A stretch of DNA of 64,000 nt from Erythrobacter sp. (GTDB taxonomy: Bacteria > Pseudomonadota > Alphaproteobacteria > Sphingomonadales > Sphingomonadaceae). A program made the translations under genes and the position numbers. This document shows, in pieces, positions 8,214 to 17,450 of this stretch. How positions within the stretch are numbered: position 1 is the first letter of the stretch; each line of letters starts with the position of its first letter. The stretch spans positions 806,001 to 870,000 of the forward strand of contig CP073261.1 of the NCBI GenBank assembly GCA_019739335.1, written 5' to 3'. The notes beneath the pieces are model-generated. The model was not told the origin of the DNA. It made no database searches and saw only the letters and a program-made list of their open reading frames with translations.

Positions 8214-10579
8214 GCCACGCCCTCCGCAATCAGCAAGTCCGCCATCGCCCGGTCGAGCGCGAGATTGGCGAGCACCTCGCTTTCCGAAACCGCCGCCACC
8301 TGTTGCAGCGCCAGCCCGGAAATGCCCAGCCGCCCGGCGACCATTTCCGCTAGCCGGTCCACATCGCGCGGATCGAGCGGCATCAGCGCCAGCCGCAGGT
8401 GCGGCAGCAGGGCGACGAACGCGTCCTCGTCGGCATCGCCCACCACCGCGTCGAGCTCGGCCACGATTCCGGGCAGGGTCCACAGCAGTTCGGGCGCGAC
8501 CGCGATGATCCCGCCGAGGAAGCCGAGCCGGTCCGCCGGATCGACATAGGCCCCGCCCAGTTCGCCGCGCAGCCGCTGCGCCAGCACAGCACTGTCCGCG
8601 CGCCCATCGAGCAGCGCGAAGGCGAGCACCGCCCCGGCGACGGGCGGCACCAGATCGGCAGTGCGCAGCCGCTCGAGCGCAGCGTCGAAATGCTCTGTAT
8701 CGAACGGAATCTCCGCCGAGCGAGCCAGGTCGATAATCCCGCGTAGTGAGGCTAGCGCGCGCAAGGCAGCTTGCGCCTGATCGGCGGGCAGTTGGGCCAG
8801 TTCGGGCAGCAGCATGGCCACCCGCCGCCACACCGTTTCGCGCAGCGAATCGATCGGCGCGGTGTCGGCAATGCCCAGCACCTCGTCCCCGCGCCGCAGC
8901 AGCACGACCTCGTCCAGAGCGGCGACGACCGAGCGCAGTTCGGCGTCCTCGATCACTTCAGCCTCGACCAGTTGCAGCACCGCGCCCGCGCTGTCGCCCA
9001 CCCCCGCGCGGCAGGCCGTAGCGAACAGGTCCAGCGCCGCTTCGGCGTTGCGGCCCAGCCCTTGCTCTGACAGCGCGGCGATCCGTTCGGCGATCACCGC
9101 CGCCACGGCTTCAGGCAGAGTGTCGGCCATGCCCGCCAGTTCGACCAACCGCGCCTCGACCATCGGCGACCAGCTCACCGACCAGACTTCGAACAGGCGA
9201 TCAAGCGCGACATCGTTGCGGAAATCGGGCCCGCCGGTGCGATGGCCGAAGCCTGCTTCGAGCAGTGCCAGCGCATGGCAGAAGCGGCTCGCCTCGCGGT
9301 GCGCGGGCTTGCGGTAGAGATCGAGCTGGCGGCTGCGCACGTCGCCATCGTCCACGGCGAAGCGCAGGCGGCGCGCTTCGCTGCGCACCGCTTCCACCAG
9401 CGGGGGAGAGCCGGTGCCGGGGGGCACATCGCCGATGGCATTGCCGGTCAGCCAGAGGTGCAGTTCGGCGAGCAGCGGAGTGCCGCTGCGGGTGATTTCT
9501 TCCTTGATAAAGGTAGATCGCACCGCATCGATAATATCATCACGCAAGGGCAGGCTGCGCCCGCGCAGGGATGCGAGCCGCTGCGCCTGTTCGACCGCGG
9601 CTAGGATGATCGGGAACGGCGGGGCCTTGCCCTCCTTGCGCAGGTGCGCGGCGAAGCCGGAGATCAGCGCAGTGGTCCATTCCTCCGCGCTGGCTTGCTG
9701 GTCAGGCACGGCGTGCCAGTCCCACCAGTGCTGGTAGAACCCCGGCAGCGGCAGTCCTGCCGAATAGCCCGCAAGCGCATCCAGTTGGCGGTTGCCATAC
9801 CGCACCAGATAGGCCGATGCTTCTTTCGCCGATGCCGCCATCGGCTTGCCCGCACCATCGGCAAACAGCGCCCCAGCATGGAACCCGCCGACAATCGCGA
9901 CAATCGGCCCGTCCACCTCGGCCCGCGCCTGCGCCACCAGCGCGCGCATCTGCGCCTCGCGTTCCAGCGTGCCGTCGGCTTCCATCACCCTCGCCGCCGT
10001 CGCCGCGCGGATGCAGGCGCAATATTGCCCGACATCGGCAAAGAAGGCCCGCCAGTCGGCCTCGGCAATGCGGGTTTCGAACAGCTGGTCCCATACCTCG
10101 TTGCCGTCGCGGCAGCCGAGTTCACGCGCCAGCCCGCGCACGTAATCGCCGCTGTCAAACGCCGCTTCGTCCCCCATCAGGGTGCGCGAGACTTCGCCCT
10201 TGCCGTCGAACAGCATGGCGCGGGCGTGGCTCGGCAGGTCGATGAAGCGGGTGACAATGCCCCGTTCCGCGCCGTGCCGCAGCGCAATGAATTCGGGAGA
10301 ATGGCTGGAGAAGGGGAAGTAGCTGGTCGCGCGCCGCCGCTTGCCCTCCTCTTCCTCCACCTGCCGCAGCGCCACCACCGCGACCGGCGCGCGGGTGCGC
10401 GAATCGCACAGTTGCGGGATCAGCGGATCGAAATCGCACGGCCCTTCGATCAGGATCGCCCCCGGCTGCACCTCGTCCAGCAGCCGCTTGAGCGCAGCCG
10501 CGCAAGCAGGGCTGTGATGCCGCACCGGCACCACGTAAAGATCGCGGGCCGGATCGTGGAGAGGGACCGGAGCCAGCAT
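8210..10579 (-). CDS. DUF5682 family protein (YehM-like)
   Basis: This 789-residue cytoplasmic protein begins with a segment typical of DUF5682: VVPVRHHSPACA followed by AILIEGPCDFDPLI. The rest is a long alpha-helical, Ala/Leu-rich region. The biochemical activity of the family is unknown. Its start is 3 bases past the MoxR stop and its end overlaps the VWA start, so translation is probably coupled. Length is close to that of E. coli YehM as I recall it. Both the order and the partner families support a joint complex, which is inference. Confidence 0.85.
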   Translation of the reverse strand: MLAPVPLHDPARDLYVVPVRHHSPACAAALKRLLDEVQPGAILIEGPCDFDPLIPQLCDSRTRAPVAVVALRQVEEEEGKRRRATSYFPFSSHSPEFIALRHGAERGIVTRFIDLPSHARAMLFDGKGEVSRTLMGDEAAFDSGDYVRGLARELGCRDGNEVWDQLFETRIAEADWRAFFADVGQYCACIRAATAARVMEADGTLEREAQMRALVAQARAEVDGPIVAIVGGFHAGALFADGAGKPMAASAKEASAYLVRYGNRQLDALAGYSAGLPLPGFYQHWWDWHAVPDQQASAEEWTTALISGFAAHLRKEGKAPPFPIILAAVEQAQRLASLRGRSLPLRDDIIDAVRSTFIKEEITRSGTPLLAELHLWLTGNAIGDVPPGTGSPPLVEAVRSEARRLRFAVDDGDVRSRQLDLYRKPAHREASRFCHALALLEAGFGHRTGGPDFRNDVALDRLFEVWSVSWSPMVEARLVELAGMADTLPEAVAAVIAERIAALSEQGLGRNAEAALDLFATACRAGVGDSAGAVLQLVEAEVIEDAELRSVVAALDEVVLLRRGDEVLGIADTAPIDSLRETVWRRVAMLLPELAQLPADQAQAALRALASLRGIIDLARSAEIPFDTEHFDAALERLRTADLVPPVAGAVLAFALLDGRADSAVLAQRLRGELGGAYVDPADRLGFLGGIIAVAPELLWTLPGIVAELDAVVGDADEDAFVALLPHLRLALMPLDPRDVDRLAEMVAGRLGISGLALQQVAAVSESEVLANLALDRAMADLLIAEGVA

Positions 10580-10582
10580 CGC

Positions 10583-11713
10583 TCAACCAAGCTTGAGCGC
10601 GCGCGCCGCCGTATAGAATTCCTTCCAGGTGGCCGACCGCGCCGCCCGCTCCCGCGCGATGTGTTCGACATAGGCGCGCAGCTTCTTGCCATCGTCGGGC
10701 GAGTCTTTCAGCACCACCCCCTGCAACTGCCGCGCGACATGCCCGCCGCCCAGCTTGCCATCGTCGAGATAGGCCGCTTCCAGCGCGGCGGCGTGGAGCA
10801 CGTTGACCGCCTCCGCAGTGGACATCACGGCGTCGGGCCGATTGAGGCTGGCGCCTTCGTCGGTGCGGCCCTTGCGCAGGTCCTGGAAGGTGCGCACCAG
10901 CAGTTCCGCCACGTCCTCGGCCCCGCGCACCTGCACCGCTTCGGGCTGCAGCCGCTCGGCGAGTTGCTTGAGCACCAGTTCCTTTTCGAACTTGGGATCG
11001 TCGATCGGGTGAACGGTTTCGAAATTGAACCGGCGTTTGAGCGCGCTCGACATTTCATGCACCCCGCGGTCGCGCAGGTTGGCGGTGGCGATGATGTTGA
11101 AGCCGGGCTTGGCATTCTCGATCCGGTCCGCGCCCAGTTCGGGCAGCGCCAGCGACTTTTCGGAGAGGATAGAGATCAGCGCATCCTGCACTTCGGGCGG
11201 GCAGCGCGTAATCTCCTCGAACCGGACAATCCGCCCGCTGCGCATCGCGTTGAGTACGGGTGAGGGCACCAGCGCCCGTTCGCTCGGCCCTTCGGACAGC
11301 AGCAGCGCGTAGTTCCAGCCGTAGCGCAGGTGATCCTCGTTGGTCCCCGCGCTGCCCTGCACCACCAGCGCGCTGGTGCCGCTGATCGCTGCGCCGAGCA
11401 GTTCGGAGAGCATCGACTTGGCCGTGCCGGGTTCGCCCACCAGCATCAGCCCCTGACGGCTCATCAGGCTGACGATGGCGCGGTCCACCAGAGGATCGTC
11501 GCCGTAGAACTTGCGGCTCACTCCCGCCTTGCTGTCGCCAAGGATGAACCGCCGCACCGCGCGCGGCGACAGGTGCCAGCCGGCGGGCTTGGGCGAGTTA
11601 TCGTCAGCCGCCAACCGCGCCATTTCATCGGCGTAGCGGACTTCCGCCGCCGCCCGCAGGTCCTGCCCGTTCTCGCTCACATCGCCGCTCACAGGCCGCC
11701 CTTCTTCTGCCAT
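10583..11713 (-). CDS. MoxR-type AAA+ ATPase (YehL subfamily)
   Basis: The 376-residue protein is an AAA+ ATPase. Walker A is GEPGTAKS at 93-100. The Walker B strand is RIVRFEEI at 161-168, with Glu where Asp is usual. A sensor-1-like ATAN lies at 209-212, followed by a KRRFN segment. MoxR ATPases remodel or activate client proteins together with VWA partners, and such a partner is encoded two genes downstream. The ATG at 11713 overlaps the DUF4132 end by 25 bases. A GTG at 11680 is an alternative start with a more plausible upstream purine run. Confidence 0.88.
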   Translation of the reverse strand: MAEEGRPVSGDVSENGQDLRAAAEVRYADEMARLAADDNSPKPAGWHLSPRAVRRFILGDSKAGVSRKFYGDDPLVDRAIVSLMSRQGLMLVGEPGTAKSMLSELLGAAISGTSALVVQGSAGTNEDHLRYGWNYALLLSEGPSERALVPSPVLNAMRSGRIVRFEEITRCPPEVQDALISILSEKSLALPELGADRIENAKPGFNIIATANLRDRGVHEMSSALKRRFNFETVHPIDDPKFEKELVLKQLAERLQPEAVQVRGAEDVAELLVRTFQDLRKGRTDEGASLNRPDAVMSTAEAVNVLHAAALEAAYLDDGKLGGGHVARQLQGVVLKDSPDDGKKLRAYVEHIARERAARSATWKEFYTAARALKLG

Positions 11714-14700
11714 TCCTTGTCGAACCCGGTGCCCTTGTCGGCAATGTCGTAAAGGTCGCGCCAGCTTTCGGCGAGCAGGACTTCGGGCACCGTGCCCAGA
11801 TCGACCGGATTGCCGCTGCGCCCGTTGGGCAACAATTTCCGGAAGCTGAGTGCGATCAGCGAGGCCGGAATGTTCTCTTCGGGCAGCGCAGATCCGGTGA
11901 ATTCGATTTCCGCCACCAGCCCCGCATCGCGCAAGGTGCGGGTGTAGGTCATGAACCAGCCGCCATCCTCCGCCGGGCCGCGCTGGTAGCCCAGCTTGGT
12001 GGCGATCCCGCGCAGGCGAAAGGTCTCGATCATCCAGCCTTCGCGATCGGTAATCGCGCGCTGGTTGCGCATTGTTTCGGTAATCGCGGGTAGCGTGCGG
12101 CCAAGCTGGTCGAATAATGGGGTGACGGCGTAATCAGCCAGATGGGCTTGCCAGGCGACAATGGCTTCGGTGGTGAGCAGGGTGCTATGGGCCAGCTTCA
12201 CGGTATCGAACCCGGCAGGATCGACATCGCCATCGCTGGCATCGGTAAAGGTGCCGTCCCCCAGCGGGCGGAAGCTCGCTTGCACCACGCCATCCGCATC
12301 CAGCCCCAGCCACACCAGCCGCGCCGCCAGTCGCCCGAGGATCGGGTGCCTGGCGACGTAGTTGAGCCAGTCCTCGCCCGACCATGTGCGCTCCATGCAC
12401 ATCGCCTCGCGCAGCCGTTCGGTCTGCGCGGTCACGACCTGCTTCACTTCCTTGCGGGCGTTGCTGAGCGCCTTCTTGGCGGCGTTGATCAGGGCGTTCT
12501 CGTCGTCGATCCGCGCGGCGGGGAGCGCCTTCACTTCCTTGCCCGAAGCGTTGAAGAGGGTGAGCTTGTCCTCCTCGTCCAGCCTGGCGGTGTACATGCG
12601 GTCCAGCCCGCAATCGAGTTCGAGCACTCCGTCCTCGTCGAGCCCGCCGGTGGGCACGGTGCGGTCTGCCAGTTCGCCCGGAGTCCAGCCGCGCTGTTCG
12701 GCCACGTCCTCGATCAGCTTGCGGGCGTGGGCCTGCACGCTCTTCTGCTTCAGGCGGTCGGCGGTGGAAAGCAGCACCTGCAAGGCCGCGGGCGTGCCGA
12801 TGCTGGCGAGCACATCGAGCAAGGCACGCGCCTGCGAGGTGCGGGCGCCGTGGTCCTTCAGGAAAGAGCGAATACGCGGCGCGGCGTCGGCGCCGTTCAC
12901 CCGGCTGGCGAGCGCGAGAATGCCTTTGGAATCGGTCGCGGTGCCGAGATAGACGCTCATTTTTGACCGTTTCAGCTGGGCAAACAGCGTGTCGTAATCC
13001 TGCGTGTAATACTGCGCGTGCTGCGGCCATTGCTTGGCCCAGGCCTTGTGCTGCGCCAATTGCGCATCAACATTGGCGAGCGCGTACCGGTTGCCCTCCT
13101 CCTCGGTCGGCATCCGGGTGTCCTCGGTGATCCAGCCGGTCAGGACCAGCCAGCCGAGTTTGTGCGCATCACCGGGAGCCAGCCGGTCGAGCCACAGATC
13201 GATCAGCGCATTGCCGCCGGGCTCCTTCAGCCGCGCGGCGAGCACCACCCAGTAGCGCGGCAGCATGGGATCGACCGGGTTGCCATCCGCCCAGGTCAGC
13301 GCGGGCAGGGCATCGAAGGGGAACCAGTCGAGCCCCTTGGGCGTGGCCTTCTTCAGCCCCGCCTCGGCCTCTTTCAGCATCGCCTGCTGATCGAAGAAAT
13401 CGCTGGTATCGTCCCCCAGCCGTTCGAGCGCGGTGATCATCGCCGCGCGGGCCTTGTCGCTCTTTTCTGCTTTCAACCGCTTGCGGATGGCGGGAATGTG
13501 CGACTTCGCTCCGCGCGCGACCAGCCACTGCGCGGCATTGGCGCGGACGGTCTGGTTGCCGTCTTCCAGTTGCAGGGCGATCGAATCCTCAATTCCTGCC
13601 GCGCCCCTGAGCAGATCGCGCGCCTTCTCGCGGGTCTGCCACGAGGTTTCGTTGGCGAGGATCATCAGCCGCGAACGATAGCGTTCAGGCACCTTGGGGA
13701 ACAGTTCGAGCACTTTCAGTCCACGATAGGCGTTGAATTGGCGGTGACCGCTCTGCGGAACCAGTCCCAGCGCCTCGTCAAGTTGCGGAAGATGTTCGAG
13801 GAAGATGGGCCAGCTATCCTGATCCCACCCCCAATGATCGCCGTGATAATGAGGGGCGCCGTAGAAGTCAGCGAAGAAGTCTTTCCCACCATTCTCCCGC
13901 CACAAATCATAGATTACCCGCAAGTCCGCTCCGCGAGTCACGCGGCGCTGAATGCCCCCGGCCACCGAGCCTGACCAACTGGTTAGCAAATGGCCGAACA
14001 AGTGAGCATGCATCCCCATCGCCATCCGCACCAGATGCCGCAGGTCGACCGAGGGATGATCGAAGAAGCGATCAATATTAGCGTGACGGACCCAATAGCC
14101 GAGCAGCCAATGGAAATTGTTCTGGTTGCTGAAGCCGACAATGTGATCCTTCTCGGCAAGGCTGCGCAGCTTGTCGATTGCGGCGGAAGTGAGCGGCTTG
14201 AAGCTGCGCGTCCAGTGGTTCTTGAAGTCCTTGTAGCGCGCCTGGTCCTCCAGCATCTTCGTATTGTAGGCCTCGATCACCGGAGGCAGCAACGCAAGGG
14301 CTTCGGGATCGATCTTCCCCGGCGGCGGCAGGTCGCCGCGCGGCGGGGCGGCGACCCATTCGCCGTCGAGCGCGATAAAGCCCGACTTGCCGTCCTGTTG
14401 CCCCGGACTGCGCGCTGCGGCCTGCGGAGCCGACGCCGCCACCGCTCCCGCCACCCGGTCCATCGCCGCCAGCACGGAGCCGCTCTTTTCGCTCTCCCGC
14501 AGTCGCGCGATCAGCGGTGCTGCGCGATCGCCCAAGGAACCCGCCATCGCTTCCACCAGCAGCGCCCTACGAGCGGGTGGATCGACGGCAAAGCGCGTTT
14601 CCAGCGCCGCTTCGAGTTCAGCGGGTTCGGCCCCGGTCAACGCCTGATTTGCCGCCTTGCGCGGTCCCTTGGCGCTACCCGTCGCCATGTCGAGCAGCAG

Positions 14701-15357
14701 CGGGAAATAGAGGCCGTGCAGCCCCATCTGCCCGATCGTCCCCGCCAGCTTGGCGCGCGGCTCCGCCCCCGCCTTGCGTGCAGCTGCCGTGACTTCCGCC
14801 GGATAGTCGTGCAGCCAGTCCTTCACCCCGGCGAAGCGATCGATGCTGGTGGTGGACTGGTAACTGGCGGCATCGCGCGAAAACAGCACGTCGATCACCA
14901 CCTCGTCACCCACGCCGCCCTCGCGCGCGAGATCGCGCAAGGTTTGCAGCGGCTGCCCCTTGCGATCGTTCGACAGCCACAGGGACACCACGTGCCGCAG
15001 CCATGTGGGCGAGGCCTTGGTGCCGAAATGGCCGTAATCCCAGGTAATCGGATCAAGCAGGGCAAGCACTTCGCCCAGCCGCTGCATCCGGTCCACACGC
15101 CATTGCGACAGGTCGCGGAACAGGCCTAGCTCGTCACGCTGTGGATAGGTGCGGCTGCGGTTCTGCCAATTGCGCTGGGTTGCTTGCACCGAGATATCGG
15201 ACAGCACCGAACTGCTGCTGCCGTCGGCCACATAGCTGGCAATCCGCCCAGCCGTCGCCGCACCGAGGGCCTTGGCAAAAAGCGGTGCAACGGGGGGTAG
15301 CGCACTCGTCCCGCCGCCTAAAACCTGCCCCAGACGGCTGAAAAACGATCCTACCAT
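11689..15357 (-). CDS. DUF4132 domain protein (YehI/MolR-like)
   Basis: The 1222-residue protein opens the operon. A helical repeat region resembling HEAT repeats lies near residues 590-640 (DGNQTVRANAAQWLVARG). The DUF4132 signature starts near residue 885: ELADRTVPTGGLDEDG, then LDCG and a GKEVKALP motif. The function is unknown; E. coli YehI (once called MolR) has a similar size. I chose the ATG at 15357 because GGAGGG lies 8-10 bases upstream. The open frame continues to 15870, but that part is the complement of the glycine riboswitch and gcvT start and is not coding. Confidence 0.85.
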   Translation of the reverse strand: MVGSFFSRLGQVLGGGTSALPPVAPLFAKALGAATAGRIASYVADGSSSSVLSDISVQATQRNWQNRSRTYPQRDELGLFRDLSQWRVDRMQRLGEVLALLDPITWDYGHFGTKASPTWLRHVVSLWLSNDRKGQPLQTLRDLAREGGVGDEVVIDVLFSRDAASYQSTTSIDRFAGVKDWLHDYPAEVTAAARKAGAEPRAKLAGTIGQMGLHGLYFPLLLDMATGSAKGPRKAANQALTGAEPAELEAALETRFAVDPPARRALLVEAMAGSLGDRAAPLIARLRESEKSGSVLAAMDRVAGAVAASAPQAAARSPGQQDGKSGFIALDGEWVAAPPRGDLPPPGKIDPEALALLPPVIEAYNTKMLEDQARYKDFKNHWTRSFKPLTSAAIDKLRSLAEKDHIVGFSNQNNFHWLLGYWVRHANIDRFFDHPSVDLRHLVRMAMGMHAHLFGHLLTSWSGSVAGGIQRRVTRGADLRVIYDLWRENGGKDFFADFYGAPHYHGDHWGWDQDSWPIFLEHLPQLDEALGLVPQSGHRQFNAYRGLKVLELFPKVPERYRSRLMILANETSWQTREKARDLLRGAAGIEDSIALQLEDGNQTVRANAAQWLVARGAKSHIPAIRKRLKAEKSDKARAAMITALERLGDDTSDFFDQQAMLKEAEAGLKKATPKGLDWFPFDALPALTWADGNPVDPMLPRYWVVLAARLKEPGGNALIDLWLDRLAPGDAHKLGWLVLTGWITEDTRMPTEEEGNRYALANVDAQLAQHKAWAKQWPQHAQYYTQDYDTLFAQLKRSKMSVYLGTATDSKGILALASRVNGADAAPRIRSFLKDHGARTSQARALLDVLASIGTPAALQVLLSTADRLKQKSVQAHARKLIEDVAEQRGWTPGELADRTVPTGGLDEDGVLELDCGLDRMYTARLDEEDKLTLFNASGKEVKALPAARIDDENALINAAKKALSNARKEVKQVVTAQTERLREAMCMERTWSGEDWLNYVARHPILGRLAARLVWLGLDADGVVQASFRPLGDGTFTDASDGDVDPAGFDTVKLAHSTLLTTEAIVAWQAHLADYAVTPLFDQLGRTLPAITETMRNQRAITDREGWMIETFRLRGIATKLGYQRGPAEDGGWFMTYTRTLRDAGLVAEIEFTGSALPEENIPASLIALSFRKLLPNGRSGNPVDLGTVPEVLLAESWRDLYDIADKGTGFDKEWQKKGGL

Positions 15358-15518
15358 GCCCCGACCCTCCGCTGTCCTGAAATCAAGCGGCAAAAGGTAA
15401 AGATCAAGTGGAATTGCGCCCCACGCAGCTTCCCCAGTAACAGTTGCAACAATGGCAATTGACCGCGTCACGCGATTGCCCCAAAGCCTCCCCGTCTGGT
15501 GGAAGCGCAAGCGACCGG

Positions 15519-15727
15519 CAGCCGCGCGGGAGAGCTTTCCCGGCCAAGTGCAGGCATGGAAAGCACCGAAGGAGCAACCGCCCCGGAAACTCTCAGGTAC
15601 AAGGGACCGCGCGACTGGAACGGACACTCTGGAAAGCGCGGGCGCGCGATGCGCCTGCCACCGAAGGAGTAAGGCGCGCTGGTCCAACGGCGCGCCGGAA
15701 TCTCTCAGGTTTCCCGACAGAGGGGGC
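15519..15727 (+). promoter_or_regulatory. Tandem glycine riboswitch
   Basis: Two glycine aptamers lie head to tail. The first runs from the CGCGGGAGAGC segment near 15523 to ACTCTCAGG near 15597 and holds CACCGAAGGAGCAA. The second runs from GGACACTCTGGAAAGC near 15622 to TCTCTCAGG and CGACAGAGG near 15723 and holds CACCGAAGGAGTAA. The short linker and the paired conserved cores are hallmarks of the tandem class. P1 of aptamer 2 can form from CTCTG (15627-15631) and CAGAG (15718-15722). The target is the glycine cleavage operon that begins with gcvT. Confidence 0.97.
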
Positions 15728-15778
15728 ATGGTGAAGGTACCCGAATTCCGGGTGCTGCCGTGCCGTGTCGGACCCTTG

Positions 15779-16960
15779 ATGAGCGAACCTGCAAACGATT
15801 CCGAAGCCGAAGATCTCCCGCTGGAGAAGCTGCCGCTCGACGCCTGGCATCGCCAGCATGGCGCGCGCATGGTGCCCTTCGCGGGCTATGAAATGCCGAT
15901 CCAGTATGCCAAAGAATCTGGGGGTGGCATTGTCGCCGAGCATGAATGGACGCGAAGCTCCGCCAGCCTGTTCGATGTCAGCCACATGGGGCAACTCATG
16001 TTCACTGCCGACGAGCCGCAAGCCTGCGCCATCGCCCTCGAAGCGATCCTTCCCGCTGCGCTGAGCACGTTGCGACCCAACCACGCACGCTATTCACTTC
16101 TTCTGACCGAGGATGGCGGCATTCTCGACGATCTGATCGTCACCCGCCTGCCAGACGAACAGGAAGGCGGAGCGGATTTCTACATGGTGGTCAACGGAGC
16201 GATGAAGTGGGACGACATTGCCCATCTGCGCGAACATCTGCCCGATGAAATCACCATGACCCATCTGGATGAGTGGGCCTTGCTGGCGCTCCAGGGGCCA
16301 GAAGCTGCTTCGGCACTGGAGCAATTGATCCCCGGTGTTGCGGAACTGGGTTTCATGACAGCAGGTGCGTTCGACTGGCCGCAGGGCAATACCGCGCTGT
16401 GGATCAGCCGCACCGGCTATACCGGCGAGGACGGGTTCGAGATTTCGATTGAGGCCGAACGCGCATCGGCCTTTTGCGATGCGCTGCTGGCGGATGAACG
16501 GGTCAAGCCCGCCGGGCTGGGCGCCCGCGATTCGCTGCGGCTGGAGGCGGGGCTGCCGCTCTATGGGCATGACCTGACCACCGAGACCGATCCTGTCAGC
16601 GCCGATCTCGCCTTCGCGCTAAGCAAGCCGCGCCGCGAGGGCGGCGGCTACCCCGGTCATGGCCGATTGAGCAAGCTGCTTACCGATGGTGCGCCTACCC
16701 GCCGCGTCGGCCTTGCGCTCGAAGGCCGCCAGCCTGCGCGCGAGGGGGCCGAGGTGTTCGCGGGCGATCAGAAAGTCGGCACCGTCACCAGCGGCGGCTT
16801 TTCGCCCACGCTCGGCCATCCGATCGCGATGGCCTATGTCGACAGTGCAGTCGCGGGCGACGGCACCGCGCTCGAAATCGAAGTGCGTGGGCGCCGCCTG
16901 CCCGCGCGCGTTACTCCCCTCCCCTTCGTCCCCCACTGTTACATCCGCAAAGGAGCCTGA
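15779..16960 (+). CDS. gcvT: Aminomethyltransferase, glycine cleavage T protein
   Basis: The 393-residue T protein transfers the methylene group from the aminomethyl-lipoyl H protein to tetrahydrofolate and releases ammonia. Visible signatures are [25 protein letters not shown] near the start, [10 protein letters not shown] and [11 protein letters not shown] in the middle, and [20 protein letters not shown]. The ATG at 15779 (MSEPAND) gives a normal-length protein. An in-frame ATG at 15728 abuts a purine run inside the riboswitch and would add 17 residues, so the true start is uncertain. gcvH follows 4 bases later. Confidence 0.95.
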   Translation: MSEPANDSEAEDLPLEKLPLDAWHRQHGARMVPFAGYEMPIQYAKESGGGIVAEHEWTRSSASLFDVSHMGQLMFTADEPQACAIALEAILPAALSTLRPNHARYSLLLTEDGGILDDLIVTRLPDEQEGGADFYMVVNGAMKWDDIAHLREHLPDEITMTHLDEWALLALQGPEAASALEQLIPGVAELGFMTAGAFDWPQGNTALWISRTGYTGEDGFEISIEAERASAFCDALLADERVKPAGLGARDSLRLEAGLPLYGHDLTTETDPVSADLAFALSKPRREGGGYPGHGRLSKLLTDGAPTRRVGLALEGRQPAREGAEVFAGDQKVGTVTSGGFSPTLGHPIAMAYVDSAVAGDGTALEIEVRGRRLPARVTPLPFVPHCYIRKGA

Positions 16961-16964
16961 CCCG

Positions 16965-17336
16965 ATGCCACGCTATTTCACTGAAGACCACGAATGGATC
17001 GACGTCGATGGCGATACCGCCACCATCGGCATCACCGACTATGCGCAGGGCCAGTTGGGCGACGTGGTCTTCGTCGAAGTCCCGCAGCCGGGCGCGGAAC
17101 TGGCCAAGGGCGCGGAAGCTGCCGTGGTCGAAAGCGTGAAGGCGGCGAGCGAAGTCTATGCCCCCATCGGCGGCACGGTGACCGAAGGCAATGCGGCGCT
17201 GGAAGCCGATCCCGAACTGGTCAATTCCTCGCCCGAAGATGCCGGATGGTTCTTCAAGCTGGCGATTGCCGATGCTGGCGAGCTTGATGGGCTGATGGAT
17301 GCGGGCGCTTACAAGGCGTTTTGCGAGGCGCTGTAG
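16965..17336 (+). CDS. gcvH: Glycine cleavage system H protein
   Basis: This 123-residue lipoyl carrier shuttles the aminomethyl group between the P and T proteins. The lipoylation site is K59 in the motif VVESVKAAS. The N-terminus (FTEDHEWI) and the [17 protein letters not shown] segment are typical. AAAGGAGCC precedes the ATG. The gene is 4 bases from gcvT and is followed by a palindromic repeat before gcvPA. Confidence 0.97.
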   Translation: MPRYFTEDHEWIDVDGDTATIGITDYAQGQLGDVVFVEVPQPGAELAKGAEAAVVESVKAASEVYAPIGGTVTEGNAALEADPELVNSSPEDAGWFFKLAIADAGELDGLMDAGAYKAFCEAL

Positions 17337-17341
17337 GCATT

Positions 17342-17437
17342 CCCCTCCCGCTGGCGGGAGGGGTCAGGGGTGGGCCTGTCCACCTGCAGCGAAACGTAAC
17401 CGTGCCCACCCCCAGCCCCTCCCGCCAGCGGGAGGGG
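17342..17437 (+). repeat. Composite palindromic repeat, intergenic copy
   Basis: Two 22-bp palindromes flank a spacer: 17342-17363 (CCCCTCCCGCTGGCGGGAGG plus GG) and 17416-17437. Each palindrome continues inward with a G-rich or C-rich arm (AGGGGTGGGC against GCCCACCCCC). The whole 96 bp is therefore two copies of a roughly 34-bp unit in inverted orientation, like a REP/BIME. It lies in the 114-base gcvH-gcvPA gap and will be transcribed. A related copy lies in gcvPB. Confidence 0.9.
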
Positions 17438-17450
17438 AGCAAGGAAAACG

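Noticed and set aside
8214-8831. N-terminal extension of the VWA reading frame
   Set aside because: It lies inside the DUF5682 gene, is Arg/Ala/Gly-rich, and the ATG at 8213 gives the family start with an ATGA overlap.
9644-11263. 539-codon plus-strand open frame across the DUF5682/MoxR genes
   Set aside because: It is antisense to two genes with clear domains, is rich in His/Arg/Gln as expected from reversed GC-rich codons, and has no recognisable motif or ribosome site.
15358-15870. N-terminal extension of the DUF4132 frame
   Set aside because: This part is the complement of the glycine riboswitch and of the gcvT start; a good ribosome site precedes the ATG at 15357.
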